Shown: in pieces, positions 23,401-31,801 of the stretch | Layout: the number at the start of each line of letters is the position of its first letter | Numbering within the stretch: the stretch's first letter is position 1 | Source of the DNA: an uncultured Eggerthellaceae bacterium | GTDB lineage: Bacteria; Actinomycetota; Coriobacteriia; Coriobacteriales; Eggerthellaceae | Assembly (NCBI GenBank): GCA_946618265.1 | Contig: CAMOLA010000005.1 | Coordinates: forward strand, 1 to 64,000 | Length of the DNA stretch: 64,000 nucleotides | Direction of reading: 5' to 3' | Made by a program: the position numbers and the translations under genes | Notes under the pieces: model-generated | Told to the model about the DNA's origin: nothing | Seen by the model: the letters and a program-made list of their open reading frames with translations, nothing else | The model's database searches: none

Positions 23401-26400
23401 CTACGCCACGCGGACCTTGACGGTCACGACTCGCGAAGCCGGTTCGTGGGATGCGTCTCCCGCAGCGCTCACGCGCACCTTTATCTTGTAGAGCCCCTTC
23501 TTGGTGCCCTTCTTCACCTTCACCTTGCCGCTCTTCTTGTCGACGGAGAGGCGCTTGGACCCTCCCGCCTTCTTGAACGAGACCTTGCCGACGGCCCGCG
23601 ACACGGAGAGGGCGCGCACCTTGACGGCCTTCCTCTTGAGCTTCTTGGCCTTCGCCTTGGCGGCCTTGGCCTTCACGGCCATCGGGTTGGCGGACTTGGC
23701 CGGCGCCGCCTGCGGGGCGGACGCGCTCGCATCCGAATCTCCCGGCTCGACGACGATGTCGAGCGAACGCGCCTTGATGAGGAACGGCACCTCGAGCGTG
23801 CCCGCATAGCCGCCCGACCCCGTCGCGATTGCATAACCCGTGCCGGCATTGACGTTGTCGCGATACGACAGCGCGTAGTCGCGGCCGAGCTCGAGAGTAC
23901 GGCCGCCAAGCGTCAGAACGGGCTTGGGCTCGAGCGCCGCGCCCGTGTAGACCATGTCCGCAATCGGATCGGCATGCGCCTTGGACAAGTCCGCTCCCAC
24001 GATCTTGAACGTCGTATCGACCGCGCCGCAGAACGCCCCGACGCCAGTGACGACCAGATGCGCCGTACCCGGCTCGACGTTGTCCTCGAACGAGACCGTG
24101 AACTCGGAATCGCGCAACATGGGGATGCCGTCGAGCATCACCGAAACCTCGGGCTCGATGGCACTGCCCGTATACACCTGGTCGGGAATAGGCTCGACCA
24201 CCGCAGCGTTCGAAATGTCGGTTTGTTCGATCACCGCGAACGAAGCGCGCTGCGACCCCTCGTAGTTGCCCATGCCACGCACGAGCACATGCGCCGTCCC
24301 TACCCGCGTATTGTCAGAGTAGGTGGCCGCGTAGTCCTTACCGGCGACGAGCGACACGCCCGCCTCGTTCGTTATGGAAAGGGCGGGTTGCGCCCCGGAA
24401 TCCGCGAGCGGCTGATCCGCGATGGGGGCAATGACGCAGTCGGCTACGTTGGCCTTGACGATCTCGAACGGCACTTCAAGCGAGCCCGTGTAGACGCCCG
24501 CCCCCACAACATGCGCGCATGCGCCGCCAACGTCCAGGTTGTCCTCGCATGCCAGGTCGTAATCGGCTCCGGCGGTCAAGAACTTCAGATGCGCCGCATC
24601 GAACACGACGAGCGCCGGGACGATTGGCTTGCCCGTATAAACTTGAGCGGGCACGGGAGCAACGCGGCACGACGACACGTCGGCGCGCTGGATGCCGATA
24701 ATGGGATACCCCCCGTTCTCGCCGAACCCATCTGGCCCGAATTCGCCGCCGAGCCTCGCCGGCATGTCGGGCGACTTCAACATGGCGTCGGTCACGAGTT
24801 TGGACCCGTCGAGGACGCTCGAAGCCGGCGTCTGGTTGCCGACCGAATGCGAAGCGCCTGCAAAGTAGCAGTCCGCGAACGTGGCGCCGCTCGCTCCCGC
24901 GCCCACATAGCCCACCAGGCCGCCGAGCCCCATGGTCGAATCGGCCGAGGTCAGCACGCCGGCGTTGTAGGCCCGGTCAATCGTTATGCTGCTGTTGGCG
25001 CTGATGCCGCCCACCAGGCCACCGTTGGCCCCGATGCCGCCGCCGAGGTAATTCGAGAATCCAGCGGGCAGCGACGACATGATGGGGGCGGTGTTGTACG
25101 CATTGCGCACAACCGCATCCACGTGCGCGTAGATGGCGCCCGCAAGGCCACCGCAGCGGTACTTGCCGTTCACCATGCCTTTGTTATAGCTGCCCGAAAC
25201 GGTCAGTGACGTCCTGTCGGCAACGCTTCCACCCACGCGGCCCACGAGGCCTGCCGCCGTGTTGTCCGCTGACACCGCGCCTTCGTTGAAGCTGTCACGC
25301 ACCACGAGCTTGGAGGCACGCGCATCGCCCACGAGACCCGCAGCGAGGAACTTGTCGGTTTCGATCGTTCCATCATTACCGCATGATACGATTCGCACTT
25401 CACAGCCGACAGCGTCGACGATGCCCACGAGTCCCGCGATCGCCGAGCCGTTCGAGCTTACGCGCGCATGGTTTACGCAATTCTCGAGCCGCAGCGCATC
25501 GAACGCATAGCCCACGACCGCCGCCGAGCAGCCGAGCGTCTCTTCGCCATACCCCGCTTCCTCGACCGTCTGCAGCGCCTCTCCAGCCGTCGTCAGGTTC
25601 TTCACGGTCGCGCCGTCGACGACGCCGAACAAGCCGGCATAAGGCTCGTGCGCGTCGATGTGAAGGGCGATTTCGTGACCGGCGCCGTCGAACTGCCCGC
25701 AGAAGCGATGGGCCGCAGTCCCCACCGGTCCGATGGCGGGCTGCCCTTCGCCCGGCTGCAGATCCAGGTCGCCTTCCAGCGCATAGCAGGCGAACGCGTA
25801 GTCGGCATCGCCGGCGTTCACCTTCGTCATGAAGTACGCGAAATCCTGCACGGAACCGATGCGGTACGGGGAATCCTGCGTTCCCGAGCCCTCCAGACCA
25901 TCGGCCGCTTTTACGACCTTGAACTGGACGGTTTTCTCGCCAGAATAATGTCCCCTGCCGTGCGCTACGGCCGTTGCGGTGCCGGTCTCCACGTTGTCAG
26001 CGTATTCGACCGCGTAATCGACGCCCTCTTCAAGCACGTTGCCGGCCGGATTGGTCACCACGAGCTTGGGCTGCGCGCCCGTATCGGTCGACCACTGGTC
26101 GGCGATGTCGCCAATCGAGCACTTGGCGAAATCGGCGCCCACAATCTTGAACTCGAGCACGCGCTGGCCCGTGAAACGCCCGAGACCCGTCATCGTCACC
26201 GTCGCCGTACCGGGTTCGACGTTGTTTTCGTACGACAGCTCGTAGTCGACGCCCTCCACGAGCTGCACCCCGATGTCGGTCTTCGCGTCCAGCGAAACCG
26301 CGATGGGCGTCCCGCAGTACTCCTGGTCGGAAATGGCTGCGACGGCGACTTGCGAAAGGTCGTTCTTCGACGCGTCTACCTGCCAATAGCACAGCGGGTA

Positions 26401-29400
26401 GCCGCCGTTGAGCGGGCTTTCGTGATCGTCGACGAATATCGAGCCCAGACGTGCCGCGAAGCCTTCCGCGCCGCGCGCCTTCATCTCGCCTTGCGAAAGG
26501 GCGGTTGCCTCGCCTGCGAACTCGACAGGTTGCTGGGCTCCCATGGCCTTGTTGTAGGCGCCCACGCCGCCCACGTCCGACGCGCCCGACTTCAGGGTAT
26601 CGAGGTAATAGCAGTTCTCGAACCGGATCCTCGAACCCGCATAACTCCAACCCAGAATGGCGCCAGGATCGGACCCCGTCACCGTGCCGGCGCAATAGCA
26701 GCTGGAAAACGTCCAGCCTGCGCTCCGATACGCCAAGCCGCCCACGATGCCGCCAGCGCCGAAGATGCCGCCCGTATCGGCGACCGAGCCGGTGTTGTAG
26801 CATCCCTTGAAGCTCATGGGCGTGGTGTAGATCTGCCCGGCGATGCCGCCGCCATGGCGTCCGCCGCTCACCGTGCCGGCGTTGTAGCACGAGATGAACG
26901 AGCACGGCTTGTCGATATCGGCGTTCCTGTCGGGGGATTGGTCCATGCCCAGGATGCCGCCCGCCGCGCCGCCGTCGCGCCGGGTGCTGGTAATCTGGCC
27001 GACGTTGTAGCAGTTTTCGCACGTAAAGGAGCTATGGGACGTCGGTGCGTAATGCTGGATGACGCCACCCGCCGATTCGGAGGCCTTGACGACGCCTTCG
27101 TTTCCGCATCCCTTGAAGGAATGGGCACCCGATCCGCCGTTGAGGTACACCACGATGCCAGCCGCGTTGCTCGACCCCTTGACCACTCCCTTGTTAACGC
27201 AGTTCTCCACGTCCAGGAGCGTGCCGGCGGCAACCCCGATGAACCCCGCTGCGCCGCTGCCGATGCCCTTCCGCGCCGTGACCGAAGCCTTGTTCGTGCA
27301 GTTGCGCATCACGAGCTTCTGGTCGACCGCCGACCCGATGAACCCGGCAGCCGGGCCGTCGCTTTCCACGGTTCCCTCGATGGTCAGATTCTCGATCGTC
27401 GTCACATGTGCCGACCCCGTGCACGAGAACAGGCCCAGGTAATCGTAGACGAGCGGCTGGAAGTTCAGCGAGCTCGAAAGCTTAGCCGCATCCATGTGCA
27501 GCGTGATCGCATGGCCCGCTCCGTCGAACGTGCCGGCGAAGGGATGCGGGTTCGTGCCGATTGGGTCGATGCCCAAATCGTTTTCGTCAACCGCAGACGC
27601 GTCGATATCTCCCGTCAGCCGGTAATGGGCGTCTATGTAGGCGCCTTCGTCGGCCTGCACCGCATGCGAGAGGAATTGCAGGTCGGCTTTGCTGGAAAGC
27701 AGGTAGGGATCGTCCGCCGTACCTGAGCCCTCCAAGCCATCGGACGCTTCGACCAGATGGAAATGGGCGACGAGCTGGCCGGTCGTCGACACGCCGTTCG
27801 AAGATACCGTGACCGTGGCCTCGCCAGCCCGATCGTTGCCGTCATAGGAAACCGCGTAGTCCTCGCCTTCCCAGAGCTTCGTGTCATCGGGCGTGCGCAC
27901 GACTACGGGCGGCTTGGATTCGCCGCCGTAGAACCATTGGGGCGCAATGTCGTCTATCGTGCAAGTGGAGAGGTCGATTTGCACGATGTTGAACGTGATG
28001 GGCGCCATCGAACCCGTGAAACGGCCGATGCCGCGAACGGTCGCCGACGCTTCCCCGACCTTCTCGTTGTCCAGGAACTCGACGCGGTAGTCGGACCCGT
28101 AGTTAAGCTCTATCGAATCGTATCCCCCTTCGGGATCATCGACGTGGACGCGCAAGCGCGGCTCGATGGCCGACCCGGTGTAGAGCTGGTTGGGCACTTG
28201 CTCGACGACGCCTGTCGACAAGTCGACCGTGTCCTTGCCCGCTTGCCACCACAGGAGCGGCATGCCGCCGTTGACCGGCGCATCGGCGCTATCGTTTGCA
28301 TACGACGACCCCAGCACGTTGGCTGCGGCCTCCATGTCGAGCACGTCAAGGAACGCCGCAGCATCGGTGTAGTACGGATTCGAGAAATCCTCGTCGGTCA
28401 CGGTCGCCGCATCGTTCAGGTCGTGATCGGCGTCGAGCACGCGGTAGAGCCACTCGTCGGTTCCAACGTAGGCGTAGCAGTTGACGATCTCGCCTGCGCC
28501 TTCGAAACCCGAAGCCGTCACCGACCCCTTCTTGAACAGGTTCGCCATGAGGGCACCGTGCATGGTTCCGCCCGTTGTCGACGTGATGGCGCCGGTATTG
28601 TAGCAGGCGTACATCTTGACGCTGCCGGTTCCCGCGATGCCGCCGCACGGCCCGCTCGACTGGACGTCGCCCATGTTGTAGCAATTGGCGATAAAAGCGG
28701 CTGCGCGGTAGCCGGCCCCGACGCCCTCGGACCCGTTCTGGTTCTCGCCTCCGAAGATGCCCGCCGACCCGCGGCTCGTCGCGCCATTGCCGTTGATCTT
28801 GGCCTTGTTGTAGCATCCGATGATCTGCGGAATGTCATGCGCATTGTCCACGCGCGAAACCGCAGCGACGCCTGCCGCCACGCGGCCGGCGACAGCGCCG
28901 CTCTCGATGCCGAGATTCCGCACGATGGCATGGGGCCCGAGCGCTCCGAAGAACGCATGGTAGCCGCCATAGTTCTCGGACGAGCTCGGTATATAGAGGC
29001 CCTCCACCTTATGGCCTGCGCCATCGAAGGTGCCGTCGAAGAATATGTCGGTGGCCGTGGCGTGCTCCTGGCCGATGTTGATATCGCCGATTGGCGCCCA
29101 CTCGCGCGTGCCGCCCTTCGCGTTCAGCGCGATATCTGCGGCGAGCACGACCGTCTTGCCCTCAAAGGAATCCTTCGCAATGCCCTGGGCCTTGCCGTTT
29201 GCAATCTGCGCGAGGCCCGCCACCTGTTCGGCTGTCGCCAACTCGAACCGATCGCCCTCGGCGTTGTACCAGGACGTGTCCGCATCTCCCGACCATATCG
29301 CAGCCGCAGGCGCCGCCTCGATTGCCGGCGCCTGTGCGCCCGCCGCCAGCGCCGGCTCGTCTGCCTGGGCTGCCGCGACCGGCATCCCCAGGACAAGCGC

Positions 29401-29451
29401 GACAGCGCACGAAACCGCGGCCAAGCGCGCCCCTATCGTTCTCCGTTCCAT
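23401..29451 (-). CDS. Giant secreted beta-helix (GLUG) and Ig-repeat surface protein, 2016 aa
   Basis: The order is: signal peptide (residues 1-31), a DTSWYN start domain, long beta-helix regions with GLUG-type turns (GGIAG, GLVG, and a repeated CYN-G or CVN-G pattern), and three segments of the form GTFDGAGHKV. Eight MBG-like Ig repeats (for example IPDQVYTGSAIEPEVSV with DNVEPGTAHLVVTGVG) are interspersed. The Lys-rich C-terminal module (KKGTKKGLYKIKVRVSA) closes the protein. Such proteins are usually adhesins or wall-coat proteins; ligand and anchoring are unknown. The ATG follows GGGGGAGAAC. It lies 16 bp downstream of a subtilase gene, so both are probably one operon. Confidence 0.85.
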   Translation of the reverse strand: MERRTIGARLAAVSCAVALVLGMPVAAAQADEPALAAGAQAPAIEAAPAAAIWSGDADTSWYNAEGDRFELATAEQVAGLAQIANGKAQGIAKDSFEGKTVVLAADIALNAKGGTREWAPIGDINIGQEHATATDIFFDGTFDGAGHKVEGLYIPSSSENYGGYHAFFGALGPHAIVRNLGIESGAVAGRVAAGVAAVSRVDNAHDIPQIIGCYNKAKINGNGATSRGSAGIFGGENQNGSEGVGAGYRAAAFIANCYNMGDVQSSGPCGGIAGTGSVKMYACYNTGAITSTTGGTMHGALMANLFKKGSVTASGFEGAGEIVNCYAYVGTDEWLYRVLDADHDLNDAATVTDEDFSNPYYTDAAAFLDVLDMEAAANVLGSSYANDSADAPVNGGMPLLWWQAGKDTVDLSTGVVEQVPNQLYTGSAIEPRLRVHVDDPEGGYDSIELNYGSDYRVEFLDNEKVGEASATVRGIGRFTGSMAPITFNIVQIDLSTCTIDDIAPQWFYGGESKPPVVVRTPDDTKLWEGEDYAVSYDGNDRAGEATVTVSSNGVSTTGQLVAHFHLVEASDGLEGSGTADDPYLLSSKADLQFLSHAVQADEGAYIDAHYRLTGDIDASAVDENDLGIDPIGTNPHPFAGTFDGAGHAITLHMDAAKLSSSLNFQPLVYDYLGLFSCTGSAHVTTIENLTIEGTVESDGPAAGFIGSAVDQKLVMRNCTNKASVTARKGIGSGAAGFIGVAAGTLLDVENCVNKGVVKGSSNAAGIVVYLNGGSGAHSFKGCGNEGVVKASESAGGVIQHYAPTSHSSFTCENCYNVGQITSTRRDGGAAGGILGMDQSPDRNADIDKPCSFISCYNAGTVSGGRHGGGIAGQIYTTPMSFKGCYNTGSVADTGGIFGAGGIVGGLAYRSAGWTFSSCYCAGTVTGSDPGAILGWSYAGSRIRFENCYYLDTLKSGASDVGGVGAYNKAMGAQQPVEFAGEATALSQGEMKARGAEGFAARLGSIFVDDHESPLNGGYPLCYWQVDASKNDLSQVAVAAISDQEYCGTPIAVSLDAKTDIGVQLVEGVDYELSYENNVEPGTATVTMTGLGRFTGQRVLEFKIVGADFAKCSIGDIADQWSTDTGAQPKLVVTNPAGNVLEEGVDYAVEYADNVETGTATAVAHGRGHYSGEKTVQFKVVKAADGLEGSGTQDSPYRIGSVQDFAYFMTKVNAGDADYAFACYALEGDLDLQPGEGQPAIGPVGTAAHRFCGQFDGAGHEIALHIDAHEPYAGLFGVVDGATVKNLTTAGEALQTVEEAGYGEETLGCSAAVVGYAFDALRLENCVNHARVSSNGSAIAGLVGIVDAVGCEVRIVSCGNDGTIETDKFLAAGLVGDARASKLVVRDSFNEGAVSADNTAAGLVGRVGGSVADRTSLTVSGSYNKGMVNGKYRCGGLAGAIYAHVDAVVRNAYNTAPIMSSLPAGFSNYLGGGIGANGGLVGGISANSSITIDRAYNAGVLTSADSTMGLGGLVGYVGAGASGATFADCYFAGASHSVGNQTPASSVLDGSKLVTDAMLKSPDMPARLGGEFGPDGFGENGGYPIIGIQRADVSSCRVAPVPAQVYTGKPIVPALVVFDAAHLKFLTAGADYDLACEDNLDVGGACAHVVGAGVYTGSLEVPFEIVKANVADCVIAPIADQPLADSGAQPALSITNEAGVSLVAGKDYAATYSDNTRVGTAHVLVRGMGNYEGSQRASFAVIEQTDISNAAVVEPIPDQVYTGSAIEPEVSVMLDGIPMLRDSEFTVSFEDNVEPGTAHLVVTGVGAFCGAVDTTFKIVGADLSKAHADPIADMVYTGAALEPKPVLTLGGRTLELGRDYALSYRDNVNAGTGYAIATGSGGYAGTLEVPFLIKARSLDIVVEPGDSDASASAPQAAPAKSANPMAVKAKAAKAKAKKLKRKAVKVRALSVSRAVGKVSFKKAGGSKRLSVDKKSGKVKVKKGTKKGLYKIKVRVSAAGDASHEPASRVVTVKVRVA

Positions 29452-29467
29452 GTTCTCCCCCGCTCCG

Positions 29468-31660
29468 TTATCTCGTCTTCGCCTTGCGCACCTTCGACCA
29501 CGGGCCGAACGCCTTGGCTCCGCCCGCCGTCTTGTACGCTCGCACCTGCACGTAGTAGACGCGTTTGCCCTTCAGCTTCTTGATGGTCGCCTTGGCCTTG
29601 GCCGCGCCCTTCACGGCCTTGAGCTTCGCGCCCTTCATCGACTTCTTCGTGGAATAGCGCACCTGGTAGCCGTTCGCGCCCGCCGACGCTGCTGCACGCC
29701 ACTTCACGACAATGCGTTTCTTGGCGCCTTTCGCCTTCACGCCCCCGACCAACGCGATCGACGCTGAAGACTGCGAACTCGACGAGGCCTTCGCGGCAAC
29801 GATCTGGAACGAAAGCCGCGCCGTGCCTGCGTAGTTACCGCGCAGCGTAAGCGTGATCCAGGCGGTTCCCACCTGCACGTTGTCCTGGTAGCTCACCGTG
29901 TAGTCAACGTCTTTGGTCAGCCAGCGATCCCCGAGCACGACCACGAGCTCGGGCGTAATCGGCTTACCCGTGCATGCGTACCGCTTGGCAAGCCCCCGCA
30001 CATGCAGCGTGCCGACATCGGCGCGCGGGGAGTCTCCCTCGGCGCCCTTCTCGGGCATATCAGCCGCATCGCCCGAACCCGGCTGCGTCTTCTCTCCCTC
30101 GGGACCATCGACCGGACCGGTCGGTTCGCCGCCGCCGGCTTCCTCGCCACCGGGCGTTTTGCCATGATCATCATCGTCCGAACCCGGATCGGCGAGCCCA
30201 GCAGCCGCCTTCGCGGCGGCCTCGGCATCCACCTTGCCATTGGCGAACTGCGTGTCGAACCCGGCATCGCCGAGATCGACCGCGGTGGAGTACACGATGT
30301 CTTTCGCCTCGGCCGGCGTCAAATCGGCATTTGCGGCAAACACCTGGGCGAACACGCCCGCGACCACCGGGGACGCCATCGACGTGCCCGAAAGCTCGGC
30401 GTAGCAGTTAAGATTGCCCTCGGCATCGCGCACGGTCGTGCCCGACTCCGCATAGGACAACGGCACCGTGCTGAACATGTCGGATCCGGGCGCCGAGACG
30501 TCCTTCGCGTCGCCGAAGTTCGAATAACCCGCCCGGCCGTCGAACTTGTCGAGCGCGATGACGCTCACGCAGGCGGGATAATCAGACGGCCAGCTCAACG
30601 CATCGGAGCTCTCGTTACCAGCAGCGCATACGGTGACGATGCCTGCTCGCTCTGCGCGGTCGACGAGGTTCGTGACCGCCTTGTCGGCCGCCTCCTCCTC
30701 GGACGTGCCCGGCTGCCACAACGCACCCAAGCTCATGTTGGCAACCCGCACGTTGTATTCCTGTGCATAGGTTCCCACCGACCCGTCGCCGTTGACATCG
30801 CCCGGCGCGCGCGACAGCAGATGCGCGTATGCGCTCGCAAGGTCCTCCGACGACGTGATGTAATTGTTGGCCTGATCGCTGTAGTAGCACACCTTGAGCG
30901 GCATGACGTTGGCGTTGTACGACACGCCCACCGTACCGTGCCCGTTGTCAGCCTGCGCGGCGATGATGCCCGCCACGTGCGTGCCATGGCCGGATTCATC
31001 ATCGGGACTGTCGTCGGGAATCGAATCCGTGCCGTCGGTGCGCGCATCCCCCACCACGTCGTAGGGTGCTATGATGCGGTCCTTCAAATCGACGTGGCTC
31101 ATCGTGATGCCCGTGTCGAGCACCGCCACGGCAACCTTTCCCTCCGCTTTGGCGATATCCCATGATTTGTACGCGTTGATGCTGCTCAAATACCATTGCT
31201 TGTAACGCAACGGGTCGTTCGTGCCCACCACGTTGGGAACCAGCGCGCTCGCCAGCCCAACCGGGCTCGTCGCGGCATCCGCACCGTCAGGCGAGTCGAG
31301 CAGCTCGTACAGGTAATTCGGCTGTGCAAACGCCACGCCGGGCCGGTTCTCCAGCTCGGCTACCGCCTCCTCGACCGTGGAGTCTTCCGCCACGTCGAGT
31401 TTCGCCATCTTGACGGGCACACCCGGAGTCGAAACCGCCGACGCCACGCACGCTGCATCCGCATCCACCGACTCGACCGCCATCACCGACCGCTTCGCAG
31501 CGCGCGCGGTCGCGTCTTCGTCGAACACGACGAGGACCTTGCCCTGCTCGTAGCCATCCGAAGTGTCACCCTCGGGCGGCTCGTCCGCCATCGCCTGAAA
31601 CGGCGCCATCGCGAGGCACAGCATCGCTGCGACCACGCATCCCCCTCTTGCCTTGCTCAC
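29468..31660 (-). CDS. Secreted subtilisin-like (S8) serine protease with FN3-like C-terminus
   Basis: The catalytic triad is intact: Asp in VAVLDTGITMSHVD (about residue 180), His in ESGHGTHVAGIIA (about 225), and Ser in SGTSMASPVVAG (about 425), with the oxyanion Asn in VCAAGNES. A signal peptide and an inhibitor-I9-like prodomain (KVLVVFDEDATARAAKRSV) precede the enzyme. After a Gly/Glu/Pro linker come one MBG-like Ig repeat (ITPELVVVLGDRWL) and an FN3-like domain (WRAAASAGANGYQVRYSTKK) common in gut surface proteins. I chose the GTG at 31660, preceded by GGAAGGAAG. Its product may process the giant protein encoded just downstream; this is inference. Confidence 0.9.
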   Translation of the reverse strand: MSKARGGCVVAAMLCLAMAPFQAMADEPPEGDTSDGYEQGKVLVVFDEDATARAAKRSVMAVESVDADAACVASAVSTPGVPVKMAKLDVAEDSTVEEAVAELENRPGVAFAQPNYLYELLDSPDGADAATSPVGLASALVPNVVGTNDPLRYKQWYLSSINAYKSWDIAKAEGKVAVAVLDTGITMSHVDLKDRIIAPYDVVGDARTDGTDSIPDDSPDDESGHGTHVAGIIAAQADNGHGTVGVSYNANVMPLKVCYYSDQANNYITSSEDLASAYAHLLSRAPGDVNGDGSVGTYAQEYNVRVANMSLGALWQPGTSEEEAADKAVTNLVDRAERAGIVTVCAAGNESSDALSWPSDYPACVSVIALDKFDGRAGYSNFGDAKDVSAPGSDMFSTVPLSYAESGTTVRDAEGNLNCYAELSGTSMASPVVAGVFAQVFAANADLTPAEAKDIVYSTAVDLGDAGFDTQFANGKVDAEAAAKAAAGLADPGSDDDDHGKTPGGEEAGGGEPTGPVDGPEGEKTQPGSGDAADMPEKGAEGDSPRADVGTLHVRGLAKRYACTGKPITPELVVVLGDRWLTKDVDYTVSYQDNVQVGTAWITLTLRGNYAGTARLSFQIVAAKASSSSQSSASIALVGGVKAKGAKKRIVVKWRAAASAGANGYQVRYSTKKSMKGAKLKAVKGAAKAKATIKKLKGKRVYYVQVRAYKTAGGAKAFGPWSKVRKAKTR

Positions 31661-31681
31661 ATTCGCTTCCTTCCGCCAGCA

Positions 31682-31741
31682 TGACACGTTGACGGAGGGC
31701 TGTCGCCGATGCGGGCACAACAGCCTTCCGCCAACGTGTCA
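31682..31741. repeat. 22-bp stem hairpin upstream of the subtilase gene
   Basis: TGACACGTTG-containing arms pair over 22 bases with two mismatches. It lies between the subtilase start and the end of the gene at 31802, and may be a terminator for the latter or a repeat element. Confidence 0.6.
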
Positions 31742-31755
31742 CTCAACGCGCCGGA

Positions 31756-31780
31756 GGCGGGGGCCCATTGGACCCCCGCC
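31756..31780 (-). terminator. GC-rich hairpin after the gene at 31802
   Basis: GGCGGGGGCCC and GGACCCCCGCC form an 11-bp stem, 22 bp past the stop codon. There is no T run, so the terminator role is uncertain. Confidence 0.5.
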
Positions 31781-31801
31781 CTGCACGTCGGCAACTGATT
31801 G

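Noticed and set aside
23170..31165. Long plus-strand frames opposite the giant surface genes
   Set aside because: They are shadows of GC-rich minus-strand genes: the residues are Arg/His/Ala-rich without domains, and the minus-strand frames have signal peptides and clear motifs.
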